DNA of 64,000 bases from Rhizobium sp. L1K21 (GCF_024055895.1 NZ_JAMXLE010000004.1:242464-306463), one strand, 5' to 3'. Positions 51,240-63,629 are shown, counted from the stretch's first letter. Notes: generated by a model not told the origin, from the letters alone. Program-made: numbers and translations.

Positions 51240-53507
51240 ATGGCAGACCTTCCAAGGGGTCCGCGCACTCTGCTCAGGCGGCTCAGAGAGCTCATGGCGG
51301 AACCGCTTGAGCCGCAAGAGCGACTTGACCAGATTGTTCGGCATATTGCCCAGAACATGGTTGCGGAAGTGTGCTCCGTCTATGTTCTGCGCGCCGATGG
51401 GGTTCTCGAACTTTATGCCACAGAGGGTCTGAAAAAGGACTCCGTTCACCACGCACAATTGAAGATGGGCCAGGGTCTTGTCGGTACGATTGCCGCAAGT
51501 GCCCAGCCGTTGAACCTTTCCGACGCTCAATCCCACCCGGCCTTCCGTTATCTGCCGGAGACGGGCGAAGAGATCTATCATTCCTGGCTCGGCGTGCCGA
51601 TCCTGCGCGTGGGCCGTGCGCTCGGCGTTCTTGTCGTGCAGAACAAGGAGCGCCGTACCTATCGCGAGGAAGAGGTCGAGGCGCTTGAAACCATCGCCAT
51701 GGTGGTGGCGGAAATGATTGCGACCGGCGAGTTGAGAAAGATCGCCAAACCGGGCATGGAACTGGACACGAGCCGCCCGGTGACCGTTGACGGCGACAGC
51801 TACGGTGATGGTCTTGGTCTGGGATATGTGGTGCTGCATGAGCCGCGTATCGTCGTGACCAACCTCTTGAACGATGATGCGGAACACGAACTCAAGCGTC
51901 TGAACGAGGCGCTTGGGTCGCTGCGGATTTCCATTGATGACCTGCTTTCGCGACGTGATGTGTCCATGGAAGGCGAGCATCGCGAGGTTCTGGAAACCTA
52001 CCGTATGTTTGCTCATGACCGGGGCTGGGTGCGCAAGCTGGAAGAGGCGATCCGCAACGGCCTGACGGCGGAAGCGGCAGTGGAGAAGGTTCAGAGCGAC
52101 ACCAAGGCACGGATGATCCGGCTGACCGATCCATACCTTCGCGAGCGCATGCATGATTTTGAAGATCTCGCAAATCGCCTGCTTCGCCAGCTGACCGGTT
52201 ATGGGCCGAAAGGCGGCGATGACGGATTTCCGAATGACGCGATCATTGTCGCGCGCGCCATGGGGGCTGCTGAACTTCTCGACTATCCGCGCGAGAACAT
52301 TCGCGGACTTGTGCTGGAAGAAGGCGCGGTGACAAGCCACGTGGTGATTGTGGCGCGTGCGATGGGTGTGCCGGTTGTCGGCCAGGCCGCCGGCGTGGTG
52401 GCGCTGGCCGAAAACGGCGATCCGGTGATCATCGATGGTGATGATGGCAAGGTTCATCTGAGGCCGCTGCCTGATCTGCAGAACTCCTATGAGGAAAAGG
52501 CCCGCTTCAGGGCGCGCCGTCAGGAACAGTTTCTCGCCCTGCGCTCGGTGGAGCCGATTTCTGCCGATGGCGTGCGGGTCGATCTGTTGATGAATGCGGG
52601 TCTTCTGGTCGATCTGCCGCAGCTTGATGGTTCGGGCGCGCAAGGCATCGGCCTTTTCCGCACCGAACTGCAGTTCATGATTGCCTCGACCATGCCGAAG
52701 GTTGACGAGCAGGAAGCCTTTTACCGGAATGTGCTGAAGAATGCAGCGGGACGTCCGGTGACTTTCCGCACGCTCGACATTGGCGGCGACAAGGTGGTGC
52801 CCTATTTCCGCGGGGCGGAAGAGGAAAACCCGGCGCTCGGCTGGCGGGCGATCCGTTTGGCGCTTGACCGTTCCGGGCTTTTGCGCATGCAGTTGCGCGC
52901 GCTCTTGCGCGCGGCTGCGGGGCGTGAATTGAAGATCATGATACCGATGGTGACGGCGGTTTGGGAAATCACCGAGGTGCGCAAGTTGCTGCAGAAGGAA
53001 ATGGAGTTTCTTTCTTCACGCGGCTACGAATTGCCCAAAAGCCTGAAGCTTGGTGCCATGCTCGAGGTTCCCTCGCTGATGTGGCAGCTTGACGAACTGA
53101 TGGCTGCTGTTGATTTCGTTTCGGTCGGTTCCAACGATTTGTTCCAGTTTGCCATGGCGGTAGACCGTGGCAATGCGCGCGTTGCCGACCGATTCGATGT
53201 TTTGAGCCGGCCATTTCTCAGAATGCTGCGGGATATCGTGCGTGCGGCCGAGCGAAACAAGCTGCCGCTGACACTGTGCGGGGAGATGGCCGGGCGGCCG
53301 CTGTCTTCGATGGCGCTGATGGGTATTGGGTTCCGGTCCATTTCGATGTCACCGGCTTCAATCGGACCGATCAAGGCCATGCTTTTGGGGCTGGATGTGG
53401 GCAAGCTGTCTGCGCTCATCAATTCGGCCCTCGACGACACGACGTCGAAGACGCCGCTGCGCGAGACGCTTCAGCATTTTGCCGAAGCCAACGATATTCA
53501 TCTCTAG
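51240..53507 (+). CDS. ptsP: Enzyme I of the nitrogen phosphotransferase system (PtsP)
   Basis: This encodes 755 residues. PtsP phosphorylates NPr with PEP and couples nitrogen state to gene regulation. A GAF domain spans about residues 20-165 ([20 protein letters not shown], with [20 protein letters not shown]). The active-site His is His367 in [20 protein letters not shown]. The PEP-binding part has [20 protein letters not shown] and the catalytic Arg-rich [18 protein letters not shown], then [19 protein letters not shown] and [20 protein letters not shown]. It lies between lysC and prfA as in many rhizobia, with prfA seven bases later. Confidence 0.96.
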   Translation: MADLPRGPRTLLRRLRELMAEPLEPQERLDQIVRHIAQNMVAEVCSVYVLRADGVLELYATEGLKKDSVHHAQLKMGQGLVGTIAASAQPLNLSDAQSHPAFRYLPETGEEIYHSWLGVPILRVGRALGVLVVQNKERRTYREEEVEALETIAMVVAEMIATGELRKIAKPGMELDTSRPVTVDGDSYGDGLGLGYVVLHEPRIVVTNLLNDDAEHELKRLNEALGSLRISIDDLLSRRDVSMEGEHREVLETYRMFAHDRGWVRKLEEAIRNGLTAEAAVEKVQSDTKARMIRLTDPYLRERMHDFEDLANRLLRQLTGYGPKGGDDGFPNDAIIVARAMGAAELLDYPRENIRGLVLEEGAVTSHVVIVARAMGVPVVGQAAGVVALAENGDPVIIDGDDGKVHLRPLPDLQNSYEEKARFRARRQEQFLALRSVEPISADGVRVDLLMNAGLLVDLPQLDGSGAQGIGLFRTELQFMIASTMPKVDEQEAFYRNVLKNAAGRPVTFRTLDIGGDKVVPYFRGAEEENPALGWRAIRLALDRSGLLRMQLRALLRAAAGRELKIMIPMVTAVWEITEVRKLLQKEMEFLSSRGYELPKSLKLGAMLEVPSLMWQLDELMAAVDFVSVGSNDLFQFAMAVDRGNARVADRFDVLSRPFLRMLRDIVRAAERNKLPLTLCGEMAGRPLSSMALMGIGFRSISMSPASIGPIKAMLLGLDVGKLSALINSALDDTTSKTPLRETLQHFAEANDIHL

Positions 53508-53514
53508 GTTCGAA

Positions 53515-54591
53515 ATGGCCAAACTTCCTGTTCAGAAGATGCGCGAGTTGGAGCGCCGTTTCGGTGAAATCGAGGCGCGTATGTCGGCTGGGCCGGCAGC
53601 CGACGTCTATGTCAAACTTGCCGCGGAATATTCCGAGCTTGAACCTGTTGTAAAGAAAATCAGGGATTTTCAGAAGGCGGAGCAGGAACTTGCCGACCTT
53701 GAAGACCTTCTTGCCGACAAATCCAATGACCGAGAAATGCGCGAGCTGGCGGAGCTGGAAATTCCGGATCTGAAAGAGCGCATCGAGGGGTTGGAAGATG
53801 AGATGCAAATTCTGCTTCTGCCCAAGGATGCCGCCGACGAGAAGAGCGCCATTCTGGAAATTCGTGCAGGCACCGGGGGTTCTGAAGCCGCGCTCTTCGC
53901 CGGCGATCTTTTTCGCATGTATGAACGCTATGCTTCCGCCAATGGCTGGAAGGTGGAGGTGCTTTCCGCCAGCGAAGGCGAAGCGGGAGGCTATAAGGAA
54001 ATCATCGCAACTGTCAGCGGGCGCGGGGTATTCGCCAAGATGAAGTTCGAATCCGGCGTCCATCGCGTGCAGCGGGTTCCGGAAACGGAAGCCGGCGGGC
54101 GCATTCATACCTCTGCGGCTACCGTCGCGGTTCTTCCTGAAGCGGAAGATATTGATATCGAGGTTCGTGCGGAGGATATCCGGATCGATACGATGCGTTC
54201 TTCTGGTGCTGGCGGTCAGCATGTGAACACCACGGACTCGGCTGTGCGCATTACCCACCTGCCGACCGGGATTGTGGTGACGAGTTCGGAAAAGTCGCAG
54301 CACCAGAACCGCGCCAAGGCCATGCAGGTTTTGAAAGCCCGGCTTTATGACATTGAGCGGCAGAAGGCTGATGCCGAGCGCTCCGCTTCGCGCAAGAGTC
54401 AGGTTGGCTCCGGCGACCGGTCCGAGCGCATCCGCACCTACAACTTTCCGCAAGGCCGGCTGACGGACCACCGAATTAACCTGACCCTCTACAAGCTGGA
54501 CCGGGTGATGGAAGGCGAACTCGACGAAGTGGTGGACGCGCTGATTGCCGATTATCAGGCCGAGCAACTGGCGCAGCTCGCGAATGGATAA
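53515..54591 (+). CDS. prfA: Peptide chain release factor 1
   Basis: This encodes 358 residues. RF1 releases nascent proteins at UAA and UAG. The peptidyl-hydrolysis motif GGQ is at residues 233-235 ([20 protein letters not shown]). The codon-recognition region has a PxT-type tripeptide in the domain around residues 185-200 ([20 protein letters not shown] precedes it). The C-terminal [20 protein letters not shown] is conserved. ATG 53515 is seven bases past the ptsP stop. It overlaps prmC by eight bases, and prmC methylates the GGQ glutamine of this protein. Confidence 0.97.
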   Translation: MAKLPVQKMRELERRFGEIEARMSAGPAADVYVKLAAEYSELEPVVKKIRDFQKAEQELADLEDLLADKSNDREMRELAELEIPDLKERIEGLEDEMQILLLPKDAADEKSAILEIRAGTGGSEAALFAGDLFRMYERYASANGWKVEVLSASEGEAGGYKEIIATVSGRGVFAKMKFESGVHRVQRVPETEAGGRIHTSAATVAVLPEAEDIDIEVRAEDIRIDTMRSSGAGGQHVNTTDSAVRITHLPTGIVVTSSEKSQHQNRAKAMQVLKARLYDIERQKADAERSASRKSQVGSGDRSERIRTYNFPQGRLTDHRINLTLYKLDRVMEGELDEVVDALIADYQAEQLAQLANG

Positions 54592-55438
54592 GCCATCGGA
54601 TATCGCTTCTGTCTTGAAAGATGTGCGGCGACGCTTCGAGCAGGCAGGGTTTGGCGAAGCGGCGCAGGATGCGCGGGTGCTGGTTTCCGGCATTCTCGGT
54701 CTTTCGGCAACCGAGCTTATTCTTCATGACCGGCAGGTGTTGAGTGCGGAAGAATGCGGACGCATTGAAGTGGCAGTCAAGCGGCGGCTTGCCGGTGAGC
54801 CGGTTTATCGCATTCTCGGCGAGCGATCCTTCTATGGCCTGAACTTCAAGCTTTCCGCGGATACGCTGGAGCCGCGCCTCGATACGGAAATTTTGGTGGA
54901 TGCGGCTCTTGAGGCGGTCGGCGACAATGGCGGGCATGTGCGAATTCTCGATCTCGGTATTGGCACGGGCGCAATCATTCTCTCGTTGCTTCATGCGCTT
55001 CCAAAGGCGCACGGTGTTGGTTGCGATATTTCCGAGGGCGCGGTCGCCACGGCTCAGGAAAATGCCGAACGATTGGGGCTTTCAGCGCGCTTTGAAGCGC
55101 GGATCAGCAACTGGTTTGAGAATGTTGAAGGGCGGTTTGATCTGATTGTTTCCAATCCGCCTTACATCGAATCAGATGAGATTGAGGGGCTCGCGCCTGA
55201 AGTGCGGCAATTTGATCCACGGGCCGCTCTTGACGGCGGGCCGGATGGTTTGGCCCCTTACCGGGCGATTGCGCAAAATGCAGCAGGTTTTCTCAACGAA
55301 AACGGGTTTGTTGCCGTGGAAATCGGCTGGCAGCAAAGGATTGATGTTTCTGGCATTTTTACGGAAAGCGGGTTTGTTTTTCGTAGATGTGTGAAGGATC
55401 TGGGCGGCCATGACCGGGTTTTGCTGTTCGGCCTTTGA
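54584..55438 (+). CDS. prmC: Release factor glutamine methyltransferase PrmC (HemK)
   Basis: This encodes 284 residues. It methylates the Gln of the GGQ motif in release factors. The N-terminal domain leads to [20 protein letters not shown], the SAM motif is [20 protein letters not shown], and the substrate-binding NPPY is at residues 191-194 ([20 protein letters not shown]). The C-terminal part [16 protein letters not shown] is the usual block. Its ATG lies inside the last codons of prfA, eight bases of overlap, so the two are made together. Confidence 0.95.
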   Translation: MDKPSDIASVLKDVRRRFEQAGFGEAAQDARVLVSGILGLSATELILHDRQVLSAEECGRIEVAVKRRLAGEPVYRILGERSFYGLNFKLSADTLEPRLDTEILVDAALEAVGDNGGHVRILDLGIGTGAIILSLLHALPKAHGVGCDISEGAVATAQENAERLGLSARFEARISNWFENVEGRFDLIVSNPPYIESDEIEGLAPEVRQFDPRAALDGGPDGLAPYRAIAQNAAGFLNENGFVAVEIGWQQRIDVSGIFTESGFVFRRCVKDLGGHDRVLLFGL

Positions 55439-55760
55439 AAAATTTACGTGAAAATCCCTTAAATTTGAGGGTGATTGAAAAAAATACTTGGAATTGAGCG
55501 GCAGGCACGATAGGGTCCTTCTTGCGCACCGAGCGAAACAAGGCGGACGATTTGATTCCTGCTGGTTTTCGGCTCAGGCTTTTGCTCTCAAAAAAGAGTT
55601 GATGAGATAAGCCTTTCCTGAGATGGAAATGGCACTCGAGCTTTCACGATAAGCAAGTTTGCGCGATGGCGGGGGTTTTCAGCTCTGGGGATACGCTCGT
55701 TTGGGGCAGATGCTTCGCGCCATGTCATAATTGTGAGCGGAAACAATCAGGTAGTTTTAT
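55439..55760. other. 322-base spacer between prmC and the DUF4167 gene
   Basis: No supported gene is present. A short CCCTTAAATTTGAGGG hairpin at about 55457-55472 could help end prmC transcription, but no T-run follows. The right end holds the lac-operator-like repeat (55729-55748), and CATAAT at 55726-55731 may be the -10 box of the DUF4167 promoter, with a poor TTGGGG -35 candidate 19 bases upstream. The rest shows no family or repeat I can name. Confidence 0.5.
55729..55748. promoter_or_regulatory. Lac-operator-like inverted repeat before the DUF4167 gene
   Basis: AATTGTGAGCGGAAACAATC matches the E. coli lac operator at 13 contiguous bases (AATTGTGAGCGGA) and then, after a one-base gap, at AACAAT. 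Its own arms ATTGT and ACAAT are inverted. It overlaps a CATAAT that could be a -10 box, and ends 12 bases before the start codon at 55761, the usual place for a LacI-type repressor site. No LacI-family gene lies nearby, so a specific regulator is not implied by context; chance remains possible. Confidence 0.4.
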
Positions 55761-56381
55761 ATGAGGTCAGGACAGCAGAATAAGCGCGGCCGCGGACGTA
55801 ATAACAATAATAACAACAATAACAACAACGGCCGTAAAGGTGCAAATCCGCTGACGCGGACATATGACAGTTCCGGTCCGGATGTTAAAATCCGTGGTAC
55901 GGCTCAGCACATCGCCGAAAAATATGCCCAGCTGGCACGTGATGCACAGGGGTCCGGCGATCGGGTGATGGCGGAAAACTATCTGCAGCACGCCGAGCAT
56001 TATAATCGCATCATTGCGGCCGCCCAGGCACAGATGCAGGAACGTTACCAGCGCGATGATCGCTCCGACAATTCGGATCATTCGGATAATGAAGGTTCGG
56101 ACGGCTCTGACGATGCGAATCAGACGACCGGCAAGGACACGTCCGCTGATAACGCTTCTGATGGCAGCGGTCCGCAGCCGGTAATTGATGGTGTGCCTGC
56201 TGAAGTGGCGCTGGAAAACGAAGAGCAGCAGAACGCGCCGGAGCGTCCGCGTCGGCAGCAGCGTCAGCGTCGTCCCCGTCGCCAGCAGAACAATGCCGAG
56301 GGTGGTGAAAAGCAGGAAGGGGGTTCCGATTCGTCGGGCGATTCTTCCGGCGAGCCTGCCCTTGCAGAGGCCGGCGAATAA
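55761..56381 (+). CDS. DUF4167 protein with poly-Asn tract, probable RNA-binding
   Basis: This encodes 206 residues. The basic start NKRGRGR leads into ten consecutive asparagines (residues 14-23, encoded by mixed AAT and AAC codons), then GRKGANPLTRTYDSSGPDVK and IRGTAQHIAEKYAQLARDAQ, the DUF4167 core, with GDRVMAENYLQHAEHYNRII. The second half is a disordered Asp/Ser-rich then Arg/Gln-rich tail (RPRRQQRQRRPRRQQN). The Arg-Gly tracts suggest nucleic-acid binding, but no function is proven. A strong terminator follows, and a lac-operator-like repeat precedes it. Confidence 0.9.
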   Translation: MRSGQQNKRGRGRNNNNNNNNNNGRKGANPLTRTYDSSGPDVKIRGTAQHIAEKYAQLARDAQGSGDRVMAENYLQHAEHYNRIIAAAQAQMQERYQRDDRSDNSDHSDNEGSDGSDDANQTTGKDTSADNASDGSGPQPVIDGVPAEVALENEEQQNAPERPRRQQRQRRPRRQQNNAEGGEKQEGGSDSSGDSSGEPALAEAGE

Positions 56382-56391
56382 GCGCCTATTA

Positions 56392-56419
56392 AACCCCGGT
56401 GGCCACACCGGGGTTTTTT
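56392..56419 (+). terminator. Rho-independent terminator of the DUF4167 gene
   Basis: AACCCCGGTG (56392-56401) and CACCGGGGTT (56406-56415) form a perfect 10-pair stem with a GCCA loop, followed by six T residues at 56414-56419. It starts 11 bases past the stop codon. This is the best terminator in the window and isolates the gene from clpB. Confidence 0.93.
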
Positions 56420-56574
56420 ATTTAAACCTCTTTAAAAAAATTCAGAGCCCTCCCATATGTTGATCGGAGGCGGTGGCAAATGCACTGCCAAATGTGGCCC
56501 GCCGGCTATCTGGGGGCTTTATCTGAATTGTCGGGTCGCGCCGGAACGGGCGGTTTGACGAACGGAGGTTTGAT

Positions 56575-59190
<2,616 letters not shown>

Positions 59191-59209
59191 TGAATGAAAG
59201 GCGGCGCAG

Positions 59210-59566
59210 ATGAAGGTTGACGATTTCAACGCATTCTGCGCCGCCTTGCCTCATACGTCCCATGTCGTCCAATGGGGTGGTGCGCATGTCTGGAAGGTCG
59301 CTGGAAAAGTGTTTGCCATCGGTGGCTGGAATGATGGCGATGAACTGGCTGTGACGTTCAAAGTTTCCCAAATGGCATTCGAAATCTTGCGAGAGGAACC
59401 TGGTCTTCGACCTGCTCCCTATCTGGCATCGCGTGGAATGACGTGGATCCAGAGGACTTCTGGTGAAAGCATGAGCGATGGCTCCCTCGGAGATCATATT
59501 CGAGAGAGCCATCGCATTGTCGCGGCCGGGTTGCCGAAAAAGGTTCGGCTTGCACTCGGGCTTTAG
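59210..59566 (+). CDS. MmcQ/YjbR-family small protein
   Basis: This encodes 118 residues of the MmcQ/YjbR family (PF04237). The start DDFNAFCAALPHTSHVVQWG, then HVWKVAGKVFAIGGWNDGDE, and the middle LAVTFKVSQMAFEILREEPG with LRPAPYLASRGMTWIQ match the CyaY-like double-wing fold of this family, which is thought to bind DNA or small ligands but has no set role. The gene starts 19 bases after the clpB stop and may share its transcript. It converges with the OmpA gene with only three bases between stops. Confidence 0.87.
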   Translation: MKVDDFNAFCAALPHTSHVVQWGGAHVWKVAGKVFAIGGWNDGDELAVTFKVSQMAFEILREEPGLRPAPYLASRGMTWIQRTSGESMSDGSLGDHIRESHRIVAAGLPKKVRLALGL

Positions 59567-59569
59567 GCC

Positions 59570-61486
59570 TTACTGCTCAACGACTTTTGCGCCTGCGGGG
59601 CGAACAAGCGGTGTGACGCGCCGGATAGTCACGCGGCGGTTCAGCTCTTCCGGCCCTTCTGTCCTGACCTTGAGGTAGCGCTCGCCATAGCCCTGGGTCG
59701 CCAGGTTTTCCGGCTGCACGTCAAAGACCTGCGTCAGGACCTCTGCGACCGATTCGGCGCGTTTGTCGGACAGAACGAGGTTCGAGCGGTCCGAACCTAC
59801 CGCGTCGGTGTGACCTTCAATCAGGAAAGTCTCGCCAGGGTCCTTTTCAAGAAGATCGTTGATCGCGTCTGCCACACGGCGCAGGGATTTGGCTTCACTC
59901 AAGGAAACCTCGGCGCTTCCCGTTGCAAACGTGATCGTGTCCAAATCAATTCGGCGAACCTTGTCGCGGACGCGTGCGGAATGACGAACTTCGTCCAGGC
60001 TGTATATTCTCTCCACCTGTTCGACCGGTGGCTTTGCCAGGAACTCCTCGTAGTCGCGATCACGGCTGGAGGAGGTATCGATAATGTAATCGCTCAGCGG
60101 AACGGGCAGCCGCATGGGCGGAAGATCGCGGCCTGGATCGTAGAATTCGTCGCGGTCATCGCGGCCTGGATCATAACCGTCAGGGTCGTAATAGAGAATA
60201 TACTCGCGACCGTCGCGGATGCGTGAGCGCTGCACGATGTCGCCCCAGCGGTTGCGCACCGTCACGACCGTATCGCCGTTGCGTCTTTCAACCACTTGCC
60301 GGGTGAAGCCGCCAGGCAGGCGCTCATAATATGATTCGCGCGAATCACGCTCAATGCGATCGCCGTCGTCGAAGCGGATGGAGATACCGCTGCCAAGATC
60401 GATGATCATGCGATTTCCATCTTCGCCGATCACACGGCCTTCCGGCTCTTCGTAGCGGGGGCGGCGGTCCAGGCGCGTTCCTTCCTGGCGTAACGCCGAA
60501 CGGGCCTCCGGCTTCTGTTCAGGTGCGGACTCAGTGCTTGTCTGTTGCTGTGCCTCGGCATCGCTCTGCGGCACGATCAGCGTTTTCGGCTGCGGTGCTG
60601 TTTCTTCAGGCTGCGGGGCGGCTCGGGTCGTCTCAGGCGGGGCTTCCTTGGCGCTGTCTAAAATCGGAGCGCCGTTTTCCACGGGCAGCTCGACCGTTCC
60701 CTCCGCACTCGCAGGGTCTTCGGCCGCCTTCAGCTTTTCCTCTTCGGTCTTGGGCGGTTGCTCGCTCGCCGGCTCGGCGGCGGCCGGCTCCGTTGCCTCT
60801 TTCGGCTCTTCTTTGGGTTCTTCAGGCGCTGCACGCTCGGGCGCTGGCGGCGTTTGCGTGTCGCTTGGCGCTGCGCTTTCGTCTGTTGTGCTTTCGTCAG
60901 GGGCAGGGGCAGGGGCCGGTTCAGGTTTTTTCACAGGCTCCGCGCCCTCGGGCGCTGGCGGTTCTTCTGCTGGCGGCTCGGTCTGTTCGGTTCCGGCTTC
61001 CGCTGCATCTGCGGGGGCAGGCGCTTCTTGCGGTGCGGGAGCGGCGTCCTGGGTCTGGTTCGGCTCCGGTTCGGCTGGCTTCGGCTTTACCTCGTCCTCA
61101 GGCGCAGGTGGAGCTTCCGGTGCAGGTGCTGACTGCGTTTCGGGGGCCGGTGCCGCTTCGGGTGCCTGATCCTGCTGAGTTGGTGCGGCTTCCGGCTCAG
61201 GCGGCGCGGGTTCAGGGGCGGGCGGTGGTGTTTCTTCGGCAGGTGGTGACGGCTGCTGTGCCTCCGGTGCTGGTTGTTCTTCTGCCGGTTGTTCAGCATC
61301 GGCAGGTGGCGCTTCTTGCTTCTTTGCCTGGCAATCGGCATCAGCCTCGGCGCATTGCGGCTCTTCTGCCTGCGCAATCACAATCTCCGCGTTGAACGCG
61401 TTAGCCTGTGCAGGGGCGATCATTCCGGATGCTGAATAAAGACAGATCAGGGGCAGGGCAGTCGCTGCAACCAGTTTCTTTTTCAT
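59570..61486 (-). CDS. OmpA-family protein with long Pro/Glu/Ala-rich spacer
   Basis: This encodes 638 residues. A signal peptide (MKKKLVAATALPLICLYSAS, with a likely cut near AQA) is followed by about 300 residues of low-complexity Pro, Glu and Ala with repeats such as APEAAPAPETQSAPAPEAPP, which should form an extended tether. A middle domain (GRVIGEDGNRMIIDLGSGIS, then RNGDTVVTVRNRWGDIVQRS) precedes a C-terminal OmpA peptidoglycan-binding domain (FLIEGHTDAVGSDRSNLVLS and VLTQVFDVQPENLATQGYGE). The design suits an envelope-spanning anchor. The spacer's base composition creates long false open frames on the other strand. Confidence 0.9.
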   Translation of the reverse strand: MKKKLVAATALPLICLYSASGMIAPAQANAFNAEIVIAQAEEPQCAEADADCQAKKQEAPPADAEQPAEEQPAPEAQQPSPPAEETPPPAPEPAPPEPEAAPTQQDQAPEAAPAPETQSAPAPEAPPAPEDEVKPKPAEPEPNQTQDAAPAPQEAPAPADAAEAGTEQTEPPAEEPPAPEGAEPVKKPEPAPAPAPDESTTDESAAPSDTQTPPAPERAAPEEPKEEPKEATEPAAAEPASEQPPKTEEEKLKAAEDPASAEGTVELPVENGAPILDSAKEAPPETTRAAPQPEETAPQPKTLIVPQSDAEAQQQTSTESAPEQKPEARSALRQEGTRLDRRPRYEEPEGRVIGEDGNRMIIDLGSGISIRFDDGDRIERDSRESYYERLPGGFTRQVVERRNGDTVVTVRNRWGDIVQRSRIRDGREYILYYDPDGYDPGRDDRDEFYDPGRDLPPMRLPVPLSDYIIDTSSSRDRDYEEFLAKPPVEQVERIYSLDEVRHSARVRDKVRRIDLDTITFATGSAEVSLSEAKSLRRVADAINDLLEKDPGETFLIEGHTDAVGSDRSNLVLSDKRAESVAEVLTQVFDVQPENLATQGYGERYLKVRTEGPEELNRRVTIRRVTPLVRPAGAKVVEQ

Positions 61487-61682
61487 GGGATGTTTCCGTT
61501 GTCGTTTCTTTGCGTCGATATGAAACGAAAAGTTCGGCGGAATTGTTCCCGAAATGCGGCGGCGTGAAAAAAGTGCTCCCGGATGGAGTTCGGGCTGAGG
61601 CGAGAGGAATGAAATCCTTATTCGCATATATACGGCGTGGCTTCGGCTGCCTGAAGCCGCTTTATCAAGCCTGTTGTGGGCC

Positions 61683-63629
61683 TCAGTTACTTGCCACTTG
61701 TTGCCATTCGCTATGGCCAAGCAGTTCGTCGATGCGCTTGCGCTCATCTTCAAACTTCACCAGGGCAGGGCCCTTCAGCGTCTTGCCATCCGGCAGGCGG
61801 ATCTTGAGCGGATCAACCTTCGTGCCGTTGACGATCATCTCGTAATGCAGATGCGGTCCTGTCGAGAGACCCGTTGTACCGATCCAGCCGATAACCTGAC
61901 CCTGGCGCACCTTGGCGCCCGGAACGACATCCTTGGCAATCGCATTCTGGTGGTTGTAGGAGGTGACATAGCCGTTGGCATGCTGAATGAGCGTCTGGTT
62001 GCCATAGCCGCCCTTGTCCCATCCGGCGCTGATCACCGTTCCATTGCCGGTTGCGATGATGGGCGTTCCGCGCGGTGCTGCCCAGTCGACGCCAGTGTGC
62101 ATGCGCATATAGCCCAGGATCGGATGACGGCGCATGCCAAAGCCCGACCGGAAGACGCCGTTCGGCACCGGGTTTCTTAGAAGGAACTGATGAATGCTCT
62201 TGCCGTCCTGGTCGAAGTAGTCGATCGACTGGTCATCGGGATTTTGATAGCGGTAAAGACGCGTGACCGTATCGCCGAACTTTGCGTAGATAAAGAGAAG
62301 CTCGGAATCGTCGGTCACATTGCCGTCTTTGTCTGCAACGGTGAACAGAACCTCGAGTTTATCGGCAGGCTTCAAGCGCGCCTGGAAATCGACATTGTTG
62401 GCGAGCAGTCGAACCATCTGGGCAGTGAGATCCTGACCCATGCCATAAGAAAGAGCGGCGCGATAAACGCCATCGTAGACACTGGGAAGGTCGCGGTTGA
62501 CCGCGACGGCCTGTGGCTCCTCGTCAAAAGCATTGGCAAGTGCGTCCAGCATAGGCGGTTCATCGGCTTCGACGAAGCGTCCCTTGTCATCAAGCGCGAT
62601 GGTGACGAGGTGATCGCTGTCGCGATAAACACTAGCGCGCACGACGCGAAGGCTTTCGCTCGACTGTATAATGCCGACGCGCAAAACATCGCCGGGTTCC
62701 AGCTTTCCATCGTCCAGTTCAGGGCCGAGATAGTCGGCAATGTCGGCGGCTTGAGCCTCGTTATACCCGTTGGCCGCGAGCGCTGTTGCGACCGTCATTT
62801 CGCGTCGGATCGGTATGATGTCGTCGGCGTATTCCGGGCTTTCCGGTCGGATAAGCTCAGGCGCAGACACCGATACATTGGTTTCAATAACCTTTGCGGA
62901 CAGTCCCGCGGTGATATCCAAGGGGTCATTGCCGGCGGCAAAGCGGCGCGGATCGACATAAAAGAGGGAGGCGACCTGCGTATTGCCGTCGGCCAGAACC
63001 GAACCATTGGTTCGAACGATTTCCTCGACTTCCTCAAGCGACATGGGTGGCGCATAGTTCAAGCCGCGACCATCTGGCGGAAAATCCCGCGTCTCGAGGC
63101 TGATTTCGGTTTCGACGTCGGAACCATAGATGGTGCCTGAGAAACTGCCGGATGGCTGCGCGGACGAGCCGTCGTCTGAAAAGAGCGCCAGCGGGTTGAA
63201 TTTCGGATAGTCTTCCTGAACCGGTCGGTTGGCAGCCAATGACATCTTCACATGCGCGAAGGGCTGGCGGCGAACCACTTCCTTACCGCCCTCCTGGACC
63301 ATAGTCGACACTTCCAGGATCTCTCGATCGGACGGCTTGGATGCTATGTTGGCAGGAAAGAGCCGGCTTCCCTTCACGGTGACGGCAGCATTTGCGGCAT
63401 TGGAGTTTTCGGTCGAGGCATATGCTTCTGCAGGAATGGCAAGCTGACGTCGCCCTTCCACAGCTGCGGAAAGCGCAACTCCCATCAATATCGTGCTGGT
63501 GATGCCGGTGAGAAACGTACCGGAGAGCCAACGGAAAGACACCTCGCGCCGGTCAGGCACACGACGTACATTTGCCAGAATCGGCGGCGTATCGCCGAGC
63601 GGCTTAACAATGTTCCGATCGCTACCCAT
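61683..63629 (-). CDS. M23-family cell-wall metallopeptidase
   Basis: This encodes 648 residues. A basic cytoplasmic start (NVRRVPDRREVSFRWLSG) leads to one membrane helix (FLTGITSTILMGVALSAAVE, about residues 38-57), a long periplasmic region, and a C-terminal peptidase domain. Zinc ligands are His and Asp in MRMHTGVDWAAPRGTPI and the HxH of GLSTGPHLHYEMIVNG, so an endopeptidase cutting peptidoglycan cross-bridges is expected. DVLRVGIIQSS in the middle resembles the LysM-like or OapA region seen in such proteins. ATG 63629 is preferred over TTG 63650. It neighbours the OmpA protein on the same strand after 196 bases. Confidence 0.93.
   Translation of the reverse strand: MGSDRNIVKPLGDTPPILANVRRVPDRREVSFRWLSGTFLTGITSTILMGVALSAAVEGRRQLAIPAEAYASTENSNAANAAVTVKGSRLFPANIASKPSDREILEVSTMVQEGGKEVVRRQPFAHVKMSLAANRPVQEDYPKFNPLALFSDDGSSAQPSGSFSGTIYGSDVETEISLETRDFPPDGRGLNYAPPMSLEEVEEIVRTNGSVLADGNTQVASLFYVDPRRFAAGNDPLDITAGLSAKVIETNVSVSAPELIRPESPEYADDIIPIRREMTVATALAANGYNEAQAADIADYLGPELDDGKLEPGDVLRVGIIQSSESLRVVRASVYRDSDHLVTIALDDKGRFVEADEPPMLDALANAFDEEPQAVAVNRDLPSVYDGVYRAALSYGMGQDLTAQMVRLLANNVDFQARLKPADKLEVLFTVADKDGNVTDDSELLFIYAKFGDTVTRLYRYQNPDDQSIDYFDQDGKSIHQFLLRNPVPNGVFRSGFGMRRHPILGYMRMHTGVDWAAPRGTPIIATGNGTVISAGWDKGGYGNQTLIQHANGYVTSYNHQNAIAKDVVPGAKVRQGQVIGWIGTTGLSTGPHLHYEMIVNGTKVDPLKIRLPDGKTLKGPALVKFEDERKRIDELLGHSEWQQVASN

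Noticed and set aside
51138..52643. A 501-codon open frame on the minus strand
   Set aside because: It lies opposite the GAF and phosphohistidine part of ptsP and shows no family likeness.
53419..54693. A 424-codon open frame on the minus strand
   Set aside because: It is the shadow of prfA, which is certain from the GGQ and other motifs.
56420..56574. CIRCE element or heat-shock sigma promoter for clpB
   Set aside because: No TTAGCACTC repeat and no CTTG box at the right distance from a suitable -10 was found.
60523..61395. A 290-codon Arg/Leu-rich open frame on the plus strand
   Set aside because: It is the mirror of the Pro/Glu/Ala-rich spacer of the OmpA-family gene; low complexity and no ribosome site.
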